Counted from the stretch's first letter, positions 48,066 to 56,925 are shown. The stretch is 64,000 nucleotides of DNA from Agrobacterium tumefaciens (GCF_013337285.1 NZ_SUPW01000002.1:434001-498000), one strand, 5' to 3'. Translations and numbers: made by a program. The notes: a model not told the origin generated them from the letters alone.

Positions 48066-49433
48066 ATGACGAGCTATACATTCGACGCGCTTAAGATGGA
48101 TGTCGCCGAGGGGCGCATCGACACGGTTCTGGCCTGCCTTGTCGACATGCAGGGGCGTCTGATGGGCAAGCGATTCCAGGCGGAGTTCTTCGTCGAAAGC
48201 GCTTATGAGGAAACCCATAGCTGTAACTACGTGCTTGCCACCGACATGGAGATGGAAACCGTTCCCGGCTACAAATCCTCCAGTTGGGAAAAGGGTTATG
48301 GCGACTATGTACTGAAACCCGACCTTTCGACGCTGCGGCGCGTGCCGTGGCTGGAAGGCACGGCGCTGGTGCTGTGTGATGTGCTTGACCATCACACCCA
48401 TGAAGAAGTGCCACATTCGCCGCGCGCGCTTCTGAAAAAGCAGGTGGCGCGGCTGGAGGCCATGGGATTGAAAGCCTTTATGGCGACCGAACTGGAGTTT
48501 TTCCTGTTCGACCAGACTTTCGATGCAGCGCGCGTCAGCGGCTACAAGGACCTCAACCTCGCCAGCGGCTATAACGAGGATTACCACATCTTCCAGACGA
48601 CCAAGGAAGAGGACGTCATGCGCGCGCTGCGTAAGGGCCTGCAGGGTGCGGGAATTCCGGTCGAAAATTCCAAGGGCGAGGCGTCCCCCGGTCAGGCGGA
48701 AATCAACGTGCGTTATGCCGAGGCGCTGACCATGGCTGACCGGCACGCCATCATCAAGAACGCCACCAAGGAGATCGCCTGGTCCAAGGGCAAGGCGGTG
48801 ACGTTCCTTGCCAAGTGGAATTACAACGCCGCCGGCAGTTCCTCGCATATTCACCAGTCGCTATGGAGCCTAGACGGCAAGACCCCGGCGTTTCTGGACA
48901 AGGACGCCAAGCATGGCATGTCGGAGCTGATGCGGCATTATGTTGCCGGTCTTTTGACCCATGCCAGCGACGTCACCTATTTTCTGGCGCCCTACATCAA
49001 TTCCTACAAGCGGTTCATGGCTGGCACGTTTGCGCCCACCAAGGCGATCTGGAGCCTCGACAACCGCACGGCGGGATATCGCCTGTGTGGCGAAGGCACC
49101 AAGGGCATCCGTATCGAATGCCGTGTCGGCGGATCCGATCTCAATCCTTATCTCGCCATGGCCGCTCTTCTCGCGGCGGGCATTGACGGCATCGAAAATA
49201 AACTCAAACTTGAGCCCGCTTTTGTCGGCGACGCCTATGGCGGCAATGGCGTGCGCGAGATACCCAAGACATTGCGCGACGCCACCGCCTTTCTGGACGG
49301 ATCGAAAATGCTGCGCAGCGCCTTCGGCGACGACGTGATCGATCACTACGTCCATGCCGGACGGTGGGAGCAGGAAGAATACGACCGCCGCGTGACCGAC
49401 TGGGAAGTGGCGCGCGGTTTCGAACGAGCCTAA
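48066..49433 (+). CDS. Glutamine synthetase-like gamma-glutamylamine ligase
   Basis: A 455-residue glutamine synthetase-fold enzyme. Metal and substrate residues: ELEFFLF (142-148), GEASPGQAEINVRYAEAL (204-221), SSSHIHQSLW with His261/His263, FAPTKAIWSLDNRTAGYR (322-339) and RIECRVGGSDLNPYLA (349-364). The N-terminal part lacks the dodecamer features of housekeeping GlnA and there is no GlnA adenylylation Tyr motif, so it belongs to the GlnA-like/PuuA/GMAS group that joins glutamate to amines such as polyamines, methylamine or ethanolamine. The neighbours (ethanolamine-type permease, alcohol and aldehyde dehydrogenases) argue for ethanolamine or a similar amino alcohol. A strong GAGGGAA precedes the start. 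Confidence 0.88.
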   Translation: MTSYTFDALKMDVAEGRIDTVLACLVDMQGRLMGKRFQAEFFVESAYEETHSCNYVLATDMEMETVPGYKSSSWEKGYGDYVLKPDLSTLRRVPWLEGTALVLCDVLDHHTHEEVPHSPRALLKKQVARLEAMGLKAFMATELEFFLFDQTFDAARVSGYKDLNLASGYNEDYHIFQTTKEEDVMRALRKGLQGAGIPVENSKGEASPGQAEINVRYAEALTMADRHAIIKNATKEIAWSKGKAVTFLAKWNYNAAGSSSHIHQSLWSLDGKTPAFLDKDAKHGMSELMRHYVAGLLTHASDVTYFLAPYINSYKRFMAGTFAPTKAIWSLDNRTAGYRLCGEGTKGIRIECRVGGSDLNPYLAMAALLAAGIDGIENKLKLEPAFVGDAYGGNGVREIPKTLRDATAFLDGSKMLRSAFGDDVIDHYVHAGRWEQEEYDRRVTDWEVARGFERA

Positions 49434-49451
49434 TCATTACGGGAAAACATC

Positions 49452-50840
49452 ATGACCATGATCCAGAATATCTCGCCCATCGATGGCTCGGTTTATGCCG
49501 AGCGGGAGGCGATGTCGCTGGAGGCGGCGCGGGCCGCCGTTTCGAAAGCGCGCAAGGCACAGAAAGATTGGGCTCGACGCCCGCTTGAGGACCGCGTTCA
49601 GCTGGTTCTGAAGGGTGTCGCACGCCTCAACGAAATGGTTGATGACGTTGTGCCGGAGCTGGCGCATATGATGGGCCGTCCGGTTCGTTACGGCGGCGAG
49701 TTCAAGGGATTCAACGAGCGCTCCAATTATGTCGCGTCGATTGCCGCCGATGCGCTGGCGCCGCTCGTCATCGAGGAAAGCGGAAATTTCGAACGCCGCA
49801 TCGAGCGCGAGGCGCATGGTGTGGTCTTCGTCATCGCGCCGTGGAACTATCCTTACATGACGGCGATCAACACCGTCGCGCCCGCTTTGATGGCCGGCAA
49901 TACGGTGGTCATCAAACATGCGGCGCAGACGTTGCTGGTGGGCGAGCGGATGGTGAGGGCTTTCGTCGAGGCTGGCGTGCCTGACGATGTCTTCATCAAC
50001 GTCTTCCTCGACCATGGCACGACCTCGGCGCTGATTTCCGAGGGCCTGTTCAACTTCGTCAATTTCACCGGCTCGGTGGAAGGCGGCCGTGCCATCGAGC
50101 GCGCCGCTGCCGGCACCTTCACCGGTCTCGGGCTTGAGCTTGGCGGCAAGGACCCCGGTTACGTGATGGAGGATGCCGATCTCGACGCCGCCGTCGATAC
50201 GCTGATGGACGGCGGCACCTATAATTCCGGGCAATGCTGCTGCGGTATCGAGCGTATCTACGTCAACGAAAACCTCTATGACGAATTCGTCGAGAAGTCG
50301 GTGGCGTGGGTTTCGAACTACAAGCTCGGCAATCCGCTAGAACAGGAAACGACGCTTGGGCCGATGGCCAACAAGCGCTTTGCCAAGGTGGTGCGGGCGC
50401 AGATTGCTGATGCTGTTTCGAAGGGTGCGAAGGCGCTGGTTGATCCGAAGCTGTTCTCTGCCGATGACGGTGAAAGCGCTTATGTCGCGCCGCAGATCCT
50501 CGTCAATGTCGATCATTCCATGGAATTCATGACCGAAGAGACTTTCGGTCCTGCCATCGGCATCATGAAGGTCAAGAACGACGATGAAGCCATCGCCCTG
50601 ATGAATGACAGCAAATACGGCCTCACCGCTTCGCTCTGGACGCAGGATGCGGCGCGGGCTGCGCGGATCGGTCGCGAGATCGAAACCGGCACCGTGTTCA
50701 TGAACCGCGCGGATTATCTCGATCCGGCGCTTTGCTGGACCGGTGTGAAGGAAACCGGCCGTGGCGGTTCGCTCTCCGTGCTTGGTTTCCAGAACCTGAC
50801 CCGTCCGAAATCCTACCATTTGAAGAAAGTCACGAAATGA
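49452..50840 (+). CDS. NAD(P)-dependent aldehyde dehydrogenase
   Basis: A 462-residue ALDH. NAD-binding and catalytic features: IAPWNYPY (128-135), NFTGSVEGGRAIE (204-216), catalytic Glu229 in LELGGKDP and the nucleophile cysteine (Cys263 by alignment) in SGQCCCGIER. It likely oxidises the aldehyde made by the iron alcohol dehydrogenase to an acid; the cluster suggests gamma-glutamyl-aminoacetaldehyde to gamma-glutamylglycine. Starts 18 bases after the ligase stop and overlaps the next start (ATGA), so all are one operon. Confidence 0.94.
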   Translation: MTMIQNISPIDGSVYAEREAMSLEAARAAVSKARKAQKDWARRPLEDRVQLVLKGVARLNEMVDDVVPELAHMMGRPVRYGGEFKGFNERSNYVASIAADALAPLVIEESGNFERRIEREAHGVVFVIAPWNYPYMTAINTVAPALMAGNTVVIKHAAQTLLVGERMVRAFVEAGVPDDVFINVFLDHGTTSALISEGLFNFVNFTGSVEGGRAIERAAAGTFTGLGLELGGKDPGYVMEDADLDAAVDTLMDGGTYNSGQCCCGIERIYVNENLYDEFVEKSVAWVSNYKLGNPLEQETTLGPMANKRFAKVVRAQIADAVSKGAKALVDPKLFSADDGESAYVAPQILVNVDHSMEFMTEETFGPAIGIMKVKNDDEAIALMNDSKYGLTASLWTQDAARAARIGREIETGTVFMNRADYLDPALCWTGVKETGRGGSLSVLGFQNLTRPKSYHLKKVTK

Positions 50841-51982
50841 ATATCGTCGCCAACTGGAGCTACCCCACCGCCGTCAAGCTTGGCCGTGGCCGGATCAAGG
50901 AACTGGCGGAAGCCTGCAAGACGCTTGGTATCAAGAAGCCGCTTCTCGTGACGGATCGCGGCCTTGCCAATATGGCGATCACCGCGCATGCGCTCGACGT
51001 GCTGGAAGAGGCAGGCCTCGGCCGGGCGATCTTCGCCGATGTCGATCCGAACCCCAATGAGATCAACATGGAAGCGGGCGTGAAAGCCTATCGCGATGGC
51101 GGCCATGACGGCGTCGTCGCCTTCGGCGGCGGCTCCGGTCTCGATCTCGGCAAGACCATCGCCTTCATGGCCGGACAGACGCGTCCGGTCTGGGATTTCG
51201 AGGATATCGGCGACTGGTGGACACGGGCGGACGCTTCGAAGATCGCGCCCATCGTTGCGGTTCCGACCACGGCGGGCACCGGTTCGGAAGTCGGCCGCGC
51301 CAGCGTCATCACCAATTCGCAGACGCATGTGAAGAAGATCATCTTCCATCCGAAGCTCTTGCCGGGCGTCGTCATCTGCGATCCGGAACTGACGGTCGGC
51401 ATGCCGAAGGTCATCACGGCCGGCACGGGAATGGATGCCTTCGCCCATTGCCTCGAAGCCTATTCGTCGCCCTTCTTCCATCCGATGAGCGCCGGTGTAG
51501 CGCTGGAGGGCCTGCGTCTCGTCAAGGAATTCCTGCCGCGCGCCTATAAGGACGGCACGGATATTGAAGCGCGCACCAATATGATGGCAGCGGCAGCGAT
51601 GGGGGCGGTGGCTTTCCAGAAGGGGCTCGGGGCCATTCACTCGCTCTCGCATCCGATCGGCGCGGTCTACAACACCCATCACGGCATGACCAATGCCGTC
51701 GTCATGCCAGCGGTGCTGCGTTTCAACCGTCCGGCCATTGAAGACAAGATTGCCCGCGCAGCCGCCTATCTCGGCATCTCCGGTGGTTTCGACGGCTTCT
51801 ATGACTACGTGCTGGAACTTCGCAAGGAACTCAACGTGCCTGAAAATCTCACCGCCATGGGCATCAAGCCGGACCGTATCGATGAACTGGCGGCGGAAGC
51901 GATCAAGGATCCTAGCTGCGGCGGCAATCCGGTGCCGATGACGCTGGAAAATACCAAGGCGCTTTTTGAGGCTTGCTTTTAA
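50837..51982 (+). CDS. Iron-containing alcohol dehydrogenase (group III)
   Basis: A 381-residue enzyme with the iron-ADH fold: NAD loop GGGSGLDLGKTIAFM (about 93-107), PTTAGTGSEVGRASVI, and the metal ligands in GMDAFAHCLEAYSSPFFHPMSAG and HSLSHPIGAVYNTHHG. It should oxidise a primary alcohol to an aldehyde. ATG at 50837 overlaps the aldehyde dehydrogenase stop by four bases, so I choose it over an earlier in-frame start. Coupled translation with the ALDH suggests the two work in series. Confidence 0.93.
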   Translation: MNIVANWSYPTAVKLGRGRIKELAEACKTLGIKKPLLVTDRGLANMAITAHALDVLEEAGLGRAIFADVDPNPNEINMEAGVKAYRDGGHDGVVAFGGGSGLDLGKTIAFMAGQTRPVWDFEDIGDWWTRADASKIAPIVAVPTTAGTGSEVGRASVITNSQTHVKKIIFHPKLLPGVVICDPELTVGMPKVITAGTGMDAFAHCLEAYSSPFFHPMSAGVALEGLRLVKEFLPRAYKDGTDIEARTNMMAAAAMGAVAFQKGLGAIHSLSHPIGAVYNTHHGMTNAVVMPAVLRFNRPAIEDKIARAAAYLGISGGFDGFYDYVLELRKELNVPENLTAMGIKPDRIDELAAEAIKDPSCGGNPVPMTLENTKALFEACF

Positions 51983-51994
51983 GGGGTGGGCAGA

Positions 51995-52375
51995 GTGACC
52001 GCGAGATTCTCACTTTTTTCGTCACTGATCGCGGTGGCGTTGTTGGGGTCGCCCGTCGTTACGCAGGCTGCTTCTTTTAAGGAACTTTCAGGGCAGGGCT
52101 ACAAAGTTGGAGCCCTCTCGAGCAACAAGGCGGGAATTCGAGGCTGGAACCTGTCTAAAGGTTCTGACCGCTATTTTTGCGAGATGCGCGCGACCATGGC
52201 CTATTCCGGAAAGAATGGCATGGTGTCCTTCACCAGTGCCGGGCGCATGATTTCGCTTGATCGCAATACCGTTGAAAAAAGGCTGGGCGGTTCACTGAAT
52301 CTGCCCAAATATGAAGATCTTAAAGCCGGCCGGTTACGGGCGGACGATGTGGGTTCCTGCCGTAAGCTGATGTAA
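51995..52375 (+). CDS. Small exported protein of unknown function
   Basis: 126 residues with a signal peptide (MTARFSLFSSLIAVALLGSP, cleavage probably after VVTQA) and a compact mature domain with two cysteines (YFCEMRATM and GSCRKLM). It begins 12 bases after the alcohol dehydrogenase stop on the same strand, with AAGGGGTG upstream, so it may be the last gene of that operon. GTG at 51995 is preferred over 51986 by ribosome-site spacing. I do not recognise a family. Confidence 0.72.
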   Translation: MTARFSLFSSLIAVALLGSPVVTQAASFKELSGQGYKVGALSSNKAGIRGWNLSKGSDRYFCEMRATMAYSGKNGMVSFTSAGRMISLDRNTVEKRLGGSLNLPKYEDLKAGRLRADDVGSCRKLM

Positions 52376-52389
52376 TCCACTGAACTGGA

Positions 52390-52421
52390 GAAGCCCGCGA
52401 CGACCCGGTCGCGGGCTTTTC
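52390..52421 (+). terminator. Terminator after the small exported protein gene
   Basis: Stem AAGCCCGCGAC / GTCGCGGGCTT with a six-base loop and TTTTCG after it. Likely ends the operon that starts at 45499. Confidence 0.85.
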
Positions 52422-52451
52422 GTTGCGGGGCATAACCGTTCTTAGCTTTTT

Positions 52452-52470
52452 CTTAACCATGTTCGTTAAG
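52452..52470 (+). promoter_or_regulatory. Inverted repeat upstream of the ParA-like gene
   Basis: CTTAAC and GTTAAG arms with a seven-base spacer, 73 bases before the start codon. Could be an operator; it does not have the spacing of a canonical CtrA site. Low confidence. Confidence 0.25.
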
Positions 52471-52542
52471 GTTATGGAAAGCACCATGGATTGCTTCGGT
52501 GCGTGAATGAGCATGAAACGGCTCTGACCAACAGGGGGTATC

Positions 52543-53259
52543 ATGTCAGTCATCACTTTCGCCAATACCAAGGGCGGTGCCGGAAAAACCACGGCCGTGC
52601 TGCTTCTGGCAACCGAACTGGCCCGCAGCGGCCACCGCGTGACGGTTCTGGATGCCGATCCGCAATTGTGGATTTCCCGCTGGCACGAATTATCAGGTGA
52701 GATCGAAAATCTTTCGGTGATTTCGCATGTGACCATGGCGTCGCTCGAGGGCCATATCCGCGAGAATAAAAGCAGCACCGACTGTTTCATCATCGATCTG
52801 CCGGGGGCGAAAAATCCGCTTCTGACCATGGCGCTCGGTATTTCCGACCATGTACTGATCCCGGTTCAGGGCTGCGCCATGGATGCGCGCGGCGCTGCCG
52901 AAGTCCTTGATCACATCGAATTCCTGAACCGCAAGATGGGCAAGGAGATTGCCCATTCCATCGTGCTGACGCGGGTGAACGCCATGGTGGCGACGCGTTC
53001 GCTACTGCTCGTCAAAATGCTGCTGGCCGAGAAAAATGTCTCGGTTCTCAGCACGCCGATTGTCGAGAGAGCGGCCTATCGCGATATTTTCGATCTAGGC
53101 GGGACGCTTCTCTGTCTCGATAAGAACAAGGTGAGCAACATCGACAAGGCGGTGGAGAATGCCAAGGCATTCGCGGGTGAAGTGCTCGGCCTGCTGCCGA
53201 AACGCCTGTCGCGGCTCGGCACACCACCCGCGCGCCTCTTCACCCGCAAGGCTGCCTGA
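52543..53259 (+). CDS. ParA-family ATPase (VirC1/MinD-like), orphan
   Basis: A 238-residue ATPase with deviant Walker A KGGAGKTT (about 10-17; TFANTKGGAGKTTAVLLLATELARSG), a Walker A' VLDADPQ and the Walker B IIDLPGAKNPLL. C-terminal region is basic (RLFTRKAA end). ParA/VirC1-like proteins position DNA or protein machines. No parB or partner is next to it, so its cargo is unknown. A palindrome sits upstream. The ATG follows AGGGGGTATC. Confidence 0.9.
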   Translation: MSVITFANTKGGAGKTTAVLLLATELARSGHRVTVLDADPQLWISRWHELSGEIENLSVISHVTMASLEGHIRENKSSTDCFIIDLPGAKNPLLTMALGISDHVLIPVQGCAMDARGAAEVLDHIEFLNRKMGKEIAHSIVLTRVNAMVATRSLLLVKMLLAEKNVSVLSTPIVERAAYRDIFDLGGTLLCLDKNKVSNIDKAVENAKAFAGEVLGLLPKRLSRLGTPPARLFTRKAA

Positions 53260-53398
53260 AACACTGCTTTCGACATTCGATCCGTCTGCGGCGTTCATCG
53301 CCGCAGAGGCGGGATGATGTTCCAGACGATCGACTGCCGTTCGGCTCGATCGAGTGCAGTCGCGGCTTTTCCTGTCAGCTTCATTATTTGCTTGATTT

Positions 53399-53414
53399 GG
53401 AAATGATCGTTTCC
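53399..53414 (+). promoter_or_regulatory. Palindromic operator upstream of the TetR gene
   Basis: GGAAATGATCGTTTCC, a 16-base palindrome with one mismatched pair, lies 12 bases before the TetR start. The same GGAAA...TTTCC pattern recurs before the MFS gene (54066). Confidence 0.65.
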
Positions 53415-53426
53415 TATATTCCGGTC

Positions 53427-54050
53427 ATGAGCAATATCAGCCACAACCAGTCCGAGGAACAGCGCCATCGCGGCAGGCCGCGTGAGTTCGATATTGACCG
53501 CGCGCTCGATGGTGCGATCCGGGTTTTTTCCAGGCGCGGTTATCACGCCACCTCTGTGGGTGACCTTACCGATGCGATGGATCTGGCGCAGGGCAGTCTT
53601 TACAAGGCCTTCAAGGACAAGAAGGCTGTCTTCATCGCCACGATGGAGCGCTACAGGATCGTGCAGACCGAGCGTTTCGAGGCAGCGGTGGCCGGTTACG
53701 ATACCGGTCGCGAACGCCTGCGGGCAGGGTTGATGTTCTATGCGGAACGGTCGCATGGCGGTGCCGGCTCTGATGGATGTCTGGTTGTCGGTGCTGCTGC
53801 CGATCTGGCGGCGCTGGATGACGACATTGCCGCCGTGGTCGAACGGGCCGTGAAGGTGAGGGAGCGGATTGTCGCTCGCCTCGTTGCCGAGGGGCAGAAG
53901 GATGGTTCGGTGCATTCGAAGGTCGATCCCGATGATCTCGCCCGCGCAATGCTGTGCATGATGTATGGCATGCGCGTGGTGGGAAAGACGGGGCGCAGCC
54001 TCAAGGACATGGTGGCCGTGGTGGATATCGCCATGAAGCTTTCCGAGTGA
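53427..54050 (+). CDS. TetR-family transcriptional repressor
   Basis: A 207-residue regulator with an N-terminal helix-turn-helix (RGRPREFDIDRALDGAIRVFSRRGYHATSVGDLTDAMDLAQGSLYKAFKDK split over the domain) and an all-helical ligand-binding domain (AERSHGGAGSDGCLVVGAAADLAALD). It should repress itself and the exporter gene that follows 46 bases later. Matching palindromes precede both genes. Start chosen at ATG 53427; a TTG earlier would run through the operator. Confidence 0.92.
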   Translation: MSNISHNQSEEQRHRGRPREFDIDRALDGAIRVFSRRGYHATSVGDLTDAMDLAQGSLYKAFKDKKAVFIATMERYRIVQTERFEAAVAGYDTGRERLRAGLMFYAERSHGGAGSDGCLVVGAAADLAALDDDIAAVVERAVKVRERIVARLVAEGQKDGSVHSKVDPDDLARAMLCMMYGMRVVGKTGRSLKDMVAVVDIAMKLSE

Positions 54051-54065
54051 TTTTATGTCGATTTA

Positions 54066-54081
54066 GGAAACGTTTGTTTCC
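54066..54081 (+). promoter_or_regulatory. Palindromic operator upstream of the MFS exporter gene
   Basis: GGAAACGTTTGTTTCC (54066-54081), ends GGAAAC/GTTTCC perfectly inverted, nearly the same as the operator before tetR. It lies 15 bases before the exporter start. Confidence 0.65.
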
Positions 54082-54096
54082 ATATTGGAGAACATG

Positions 54097-55302
54097 ATGA
54101 CGACGCGTGTAATTGAAGGGGAGGATGTTGATGCAACATCCCTTTCTCCGGCTTTGACTTTTCTGCTGGCGACAGCCTGTGGGCTGATTGCCGCCAATCT
54201 TTATTATGCCCAGCCGCTTGCCGGCATCATCGGGGCGGAACTTGGTCTTTCCGCCGGCGCGACCGGGCTGATCGTGACCCTGACGCAGATCGGTTATGGC
54301 GTCGGCCTGCTGTTCGTCGTACCGCTCGGTGATCTCATCGAAAATCGCAAGCTGGTCGTCAGTGCCGTTTCCATGGCGGTACTGTCGCTGGTGGCGGCGG
54401 CATTCGCGCCGCAGGCGGCCCCGTTTCTGATCGCGGCCTTTCTGGTTGGCGTCAGTTCCGTGGCGGTGCAGGTCATCGTTCCCTATGCCGCGCATATGGC
54501 GCCGCACGCCATTCGCGGACGGGTGGTCGGCAACGTCATGAGTGGGCTTATGGCCGGCATCATGCTGGCGCGTCCGGTCTCCAGCCTGTTGTCGGAAGTG
54601 GTGTCGTGGCGTGGTGTCTTCCTGACCTCGGCGGGCGTTATGGCGATCCTCGCTGTCGTGCTCTTCCGGCTTTTGCCTGCTCGTATGCCTGAGGCAAGAC
54701 TGGGTTATGGCGCGTTGATGGCCTCGATGGGCAGGCTGGCCATGCATACGCCGCTCCTGCGGCGGCGGGCAATCTATCACGCCTTCCTGTTTGCCGCGTT
54801 CAGCCTGTTCTGGACCACGACGCCGCTTTATCTGAGCGGGCCGCATTTCAATCTCAGCCAGGGCGAGATCGCGCTGTTTGCGCTCGCTGGAGCGGCGGGC
54901 ACCGTTGCCGCGCCGATTGCCGGGCGGATGGCCGACCGGGGCTGGACCTATGCGGCCACATTCCTTGCACTGGTGGCGGTGGCGCTCTCCTTCGCCGTCA
55001 CGCATCTTGCGCCCGAAGGCTCGCATCTGGCACTCGCCATTCTGGTCGTTGCCGCCATCGTTCTCGATTTCGGTGTTACCACCAATCTGGTGCTCGGCCA
55101 GCGGGCGATCTTCACGCTCGGTGCGGAATTCCGCAGCCGTCTCAATGGCATCTATATGGCGACGTTTTTTATGGGTGGAGCGATCGGCTCTGCGGTCGGC
55201 GGCTGGGCCTATGCTGTGGGTGAATGGGGCGCAGCCTCGTGGATCGGCTTTGCGTTGCCGGTGGCGGCTTTGCTTTACTTCGTGACGGAAAAGCGCGGAT
55301 AA
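54097..55302 (+). CDS. Major facilitator superfamily exporter
   Basis: A 401-residue twelve-helix transporter (starts MTTRVIEGEDVD). Helix-2 loop signature GVGLLFVVPLGDLIENRKLVV and APIAGRMADRGW match drug/arabinose efflux-type MFS proteins. Start chosen at 54097, as GGAG lies six bases upstream; ATG 54094 and TTG 54085 are alternatives. It probably exports a toxic compound that is the ligand of the TetR repressor. Confidence 0.92.
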   Translation: MTTRVIEGEDVDATSLSPALTFLLATACGLIAANLYYAQPLAGIIGAELGLSAGATGLIVTLTQIGYGVGLLFVVPLGDLIENRKLVVSAVSMAVLSLVAAAFAPQAAPFLIAAFLVGVSSVAVQVIVPYAAHMAPHAIRGRVVGNVMSGLMAGIMLARPVSSLLSEVVSWRGVFLTSAGVMAILAVVLFRLLPARMPEARLGYGALMASMGRLAMHTPLLRRRAIYHAFLFAAFSLFWTTTPLYLSGPHFNLSQGEIALFALAGAAGTVAAPIAGRMADRGWTYAATFLALVAVALSFAVTHLAPEGSHLALAILVVAAIVLDFGVTTNLVLGQRAIFTLGAEFRSRLNGIYMATFFMGGAIGSAVGGWAYAVGEWGAASWIGFALPVAALLYFVTEKRG

Positions 55303-55315
55303 AACTTTCTCAACG

Positions 55316-55353
55316 AAAAAAAGCCCGGCGGACCACAATCCGTCGGGCTTTTC
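55316..55353. terminator. Bidirectional terminator between MFS and L,D-transpeptidase genes
   Basis: Stem AAAGCCCGGCGGA / TCCGTCGGGCTTT with one G-T pair, a six-base loop, flanking A run and T run. Confidence 0.9.
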
Positions 55354-55374
55354 TATTGTTTTTCACCGTCAGCT

Positions 55375-56769
55375 CTATTCCGCGAATTCGACTACGACGC
55401 CGGGGCGGACCATTTTCGCCAGTTCGGTCGCATCCCAGTTGGTGAGGCGAATACAGCCATGGCTGTTGGTTTTGCCGATCTTCGATGGTTCCGGGGTGCC
55501 GTGAATGCCGTATGTCGGCTTCGACAGGGCAATCCAGACCGTGCCGACCGGGCCGTTCGGACCCGGCGGGATCTGCAGGATCTTGTCGTTCTGGCCCTGC
55601 TTGAAGTTGATCTTCGGATTATAGGTGTAGCCGGGATTGAGCGCGATGCGCTCCACCGTGTGCGTGCCGCTCGGCGAAGGCGTATCCGTGGAACCGATGG
55701 TGGCGGGATAAGCGGCGATCAGATTGCCGTCCTGACCATAAGCGAAGACCTGCTTGATGCCCTTATGCGCGACGATGCGGGCCACCTGTCCCTTTTTCGT
55801 CTCGCCCGGATTGACCACCTTGATGATGGTGCCGGGCACCGTAAAGTCGATGCCGGGGTTCAGTTCCTTCAGGTAATTCTCATCCATGTGGAAGCGCTCG
55901 GCGAGCGCCTCGGAGGTCTTGGTGAAGGACAAAGCGGGCAGCTGCGATTTCTCGGCGTAGTCGTCCGGAATGGAGGCGACATAGGGGCCGGCGGCATCGG
56001 CAGCGCTGATGGTGTAGTCGACGATCGGCATGCCGCCCGAGGAGCGCAGACGTTCCAGAATGTCGTCGGAATTGTTCGGGTCCAGCTTTTCGCCGGTCAT
56101 GTCCTGCCAGGCGGCAATCGCCTTGTTGACGTTGTCACCCATCTTGCCGTCGATTACGCCGGGGGAGATGCCTTCACGGTCGAGGAAAGTCTGAAGTGCG
56201 ACGATTTCCTGACGGGAACGGTTGACCGGTGTCGTCACCGGCGTGTGGCGTTCGATCAGGTGATCCGGCTGCGGAACGGCGGCCGTGGTGCTTTCGCCGG
56301 GCATGGGCTGGCCGAGCGGCCCGCTTTCCACCGCACCGGGGCCGGGAACGGAACCGGTATAGACATTGTCGCCGGAACCGTCGCCGCGATATTCGCGATA
56401 GTCACGCACGCTGCCATTGTCTTGATAACCGTAGTCGCGTTGCGGCTCACGATACTGGCCGCCGGGGGCGGGCGGATAATAGGTTGTGTCGCGCTGCTGG
56501 CGCGCCTGCTGCCGCTGCTGCTGATAACCGGAGGGCATTTCGGTGGCGAGCAGATTGCCGTACTGGTCGTAAAATACCGTGCGACCCATCCCGTCGCGGC
56601 TGATGACGATATCGCCGCGCTCGGGCATGAAGTCGAGCACACGGCCATCCGGTGTCACCAACATCGTCTGCTGGTCGCCATAACGCTGCTGCGCGCCAGC
56701 CTGTAGCGGGGCGAAAGCCGCCACTACCGTGACTGTCAAACCCAGAGCTGCGTTAAGAAACTGTTTCAC
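55375..56769 (-). CDS. L,D-transpeptidase (YkuD) with peptidoglycan-binding domain
   Basis: A 464-residue secreted protein. A GTG start at 56769 gives a clean signal peptide (KQFLNAALGLTVTVVAAFAP). Next: a disordered Gln/Arg/Tyr-rich section (about 65-150), a peptidoglycan-binding repeat (LQTFLDREGISPGVIDGKMG), a LysM-like stretch (SEALAERFHMDENYLKELNPG) and the YkuD catalytic domain with GTPEPSKIGKTNSHGCIRL, Cys in SHGCIRL. It cross-links peptidoglycan by 3-3 bonds or attaches proteins. Rhizobia use L,D-transpeptidases heavily for polar growth. AAGG ten bases upstream. Confidence 0.94.
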   Translation of the reverse strand: MKQFLNAALGLTVTVVAAFAPLQAGAQQRYGDQQTMLVTPDGRVLDFMPERGDIVISRDGMGRTVFYDQYGNLLATEMPSGYQQQRQQARQQRDTTYYPPAPGGQYREPQRDYGYQDNGSVRDYREYRGDGSGDNVYTGSVPGPGAVESGPLGQPMPGESTTAAVPQPDHLIERHTPVTTPVNRSRQEIVALQTFLDREGISPGVIDGKMGDNVNKAIAAWQDMTGEKLDPNNSDDILERLRSSGGMPIVDYTISAADAAGPYVASIPDDYAEKSQLPALSFTKTSEALAERFHMDENYLKELNPGIDFTVPGTIIKVVNPGETKKGQVARIVAHKGIKQVFAYGQDGNLIAAYPATIGSTDTPSPSGTHTVERIALNPGYTYNPKINFKQGQNDKILQIPPGPNGPVGTVWIALSKPTYGIHGTPEPSKIGKTNSHGCIRLTNWDATELAKMVRPGVVVEFAE

Positions 56770-56925
56770 GATTCTGCTATCCTTGCTTCGTTCGCCCATA
56801 AACACACCGCAATCTTGACCCTATTGTGAAAAAGGTGAATTCGCGGTTAATGCAATCTTAATTTCCGTCACGACTAGTAGCGTTTCCGTGATTCATGCGT
56901 TTTTACTGCCACAGGAGAGGTTGTC

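Noticed and set aside
52452..52470. CtrA binding site upstream of the ParA-like gene
   Set aside because: The two TTAA elements are 9 bases apart, not 7.
54001..55338. Long Arg/His-rich frame opposite the MFS exporter
   Set aside because: Shadow of a membrane protein gene; polar composition is the complement of hydrophobic codons.
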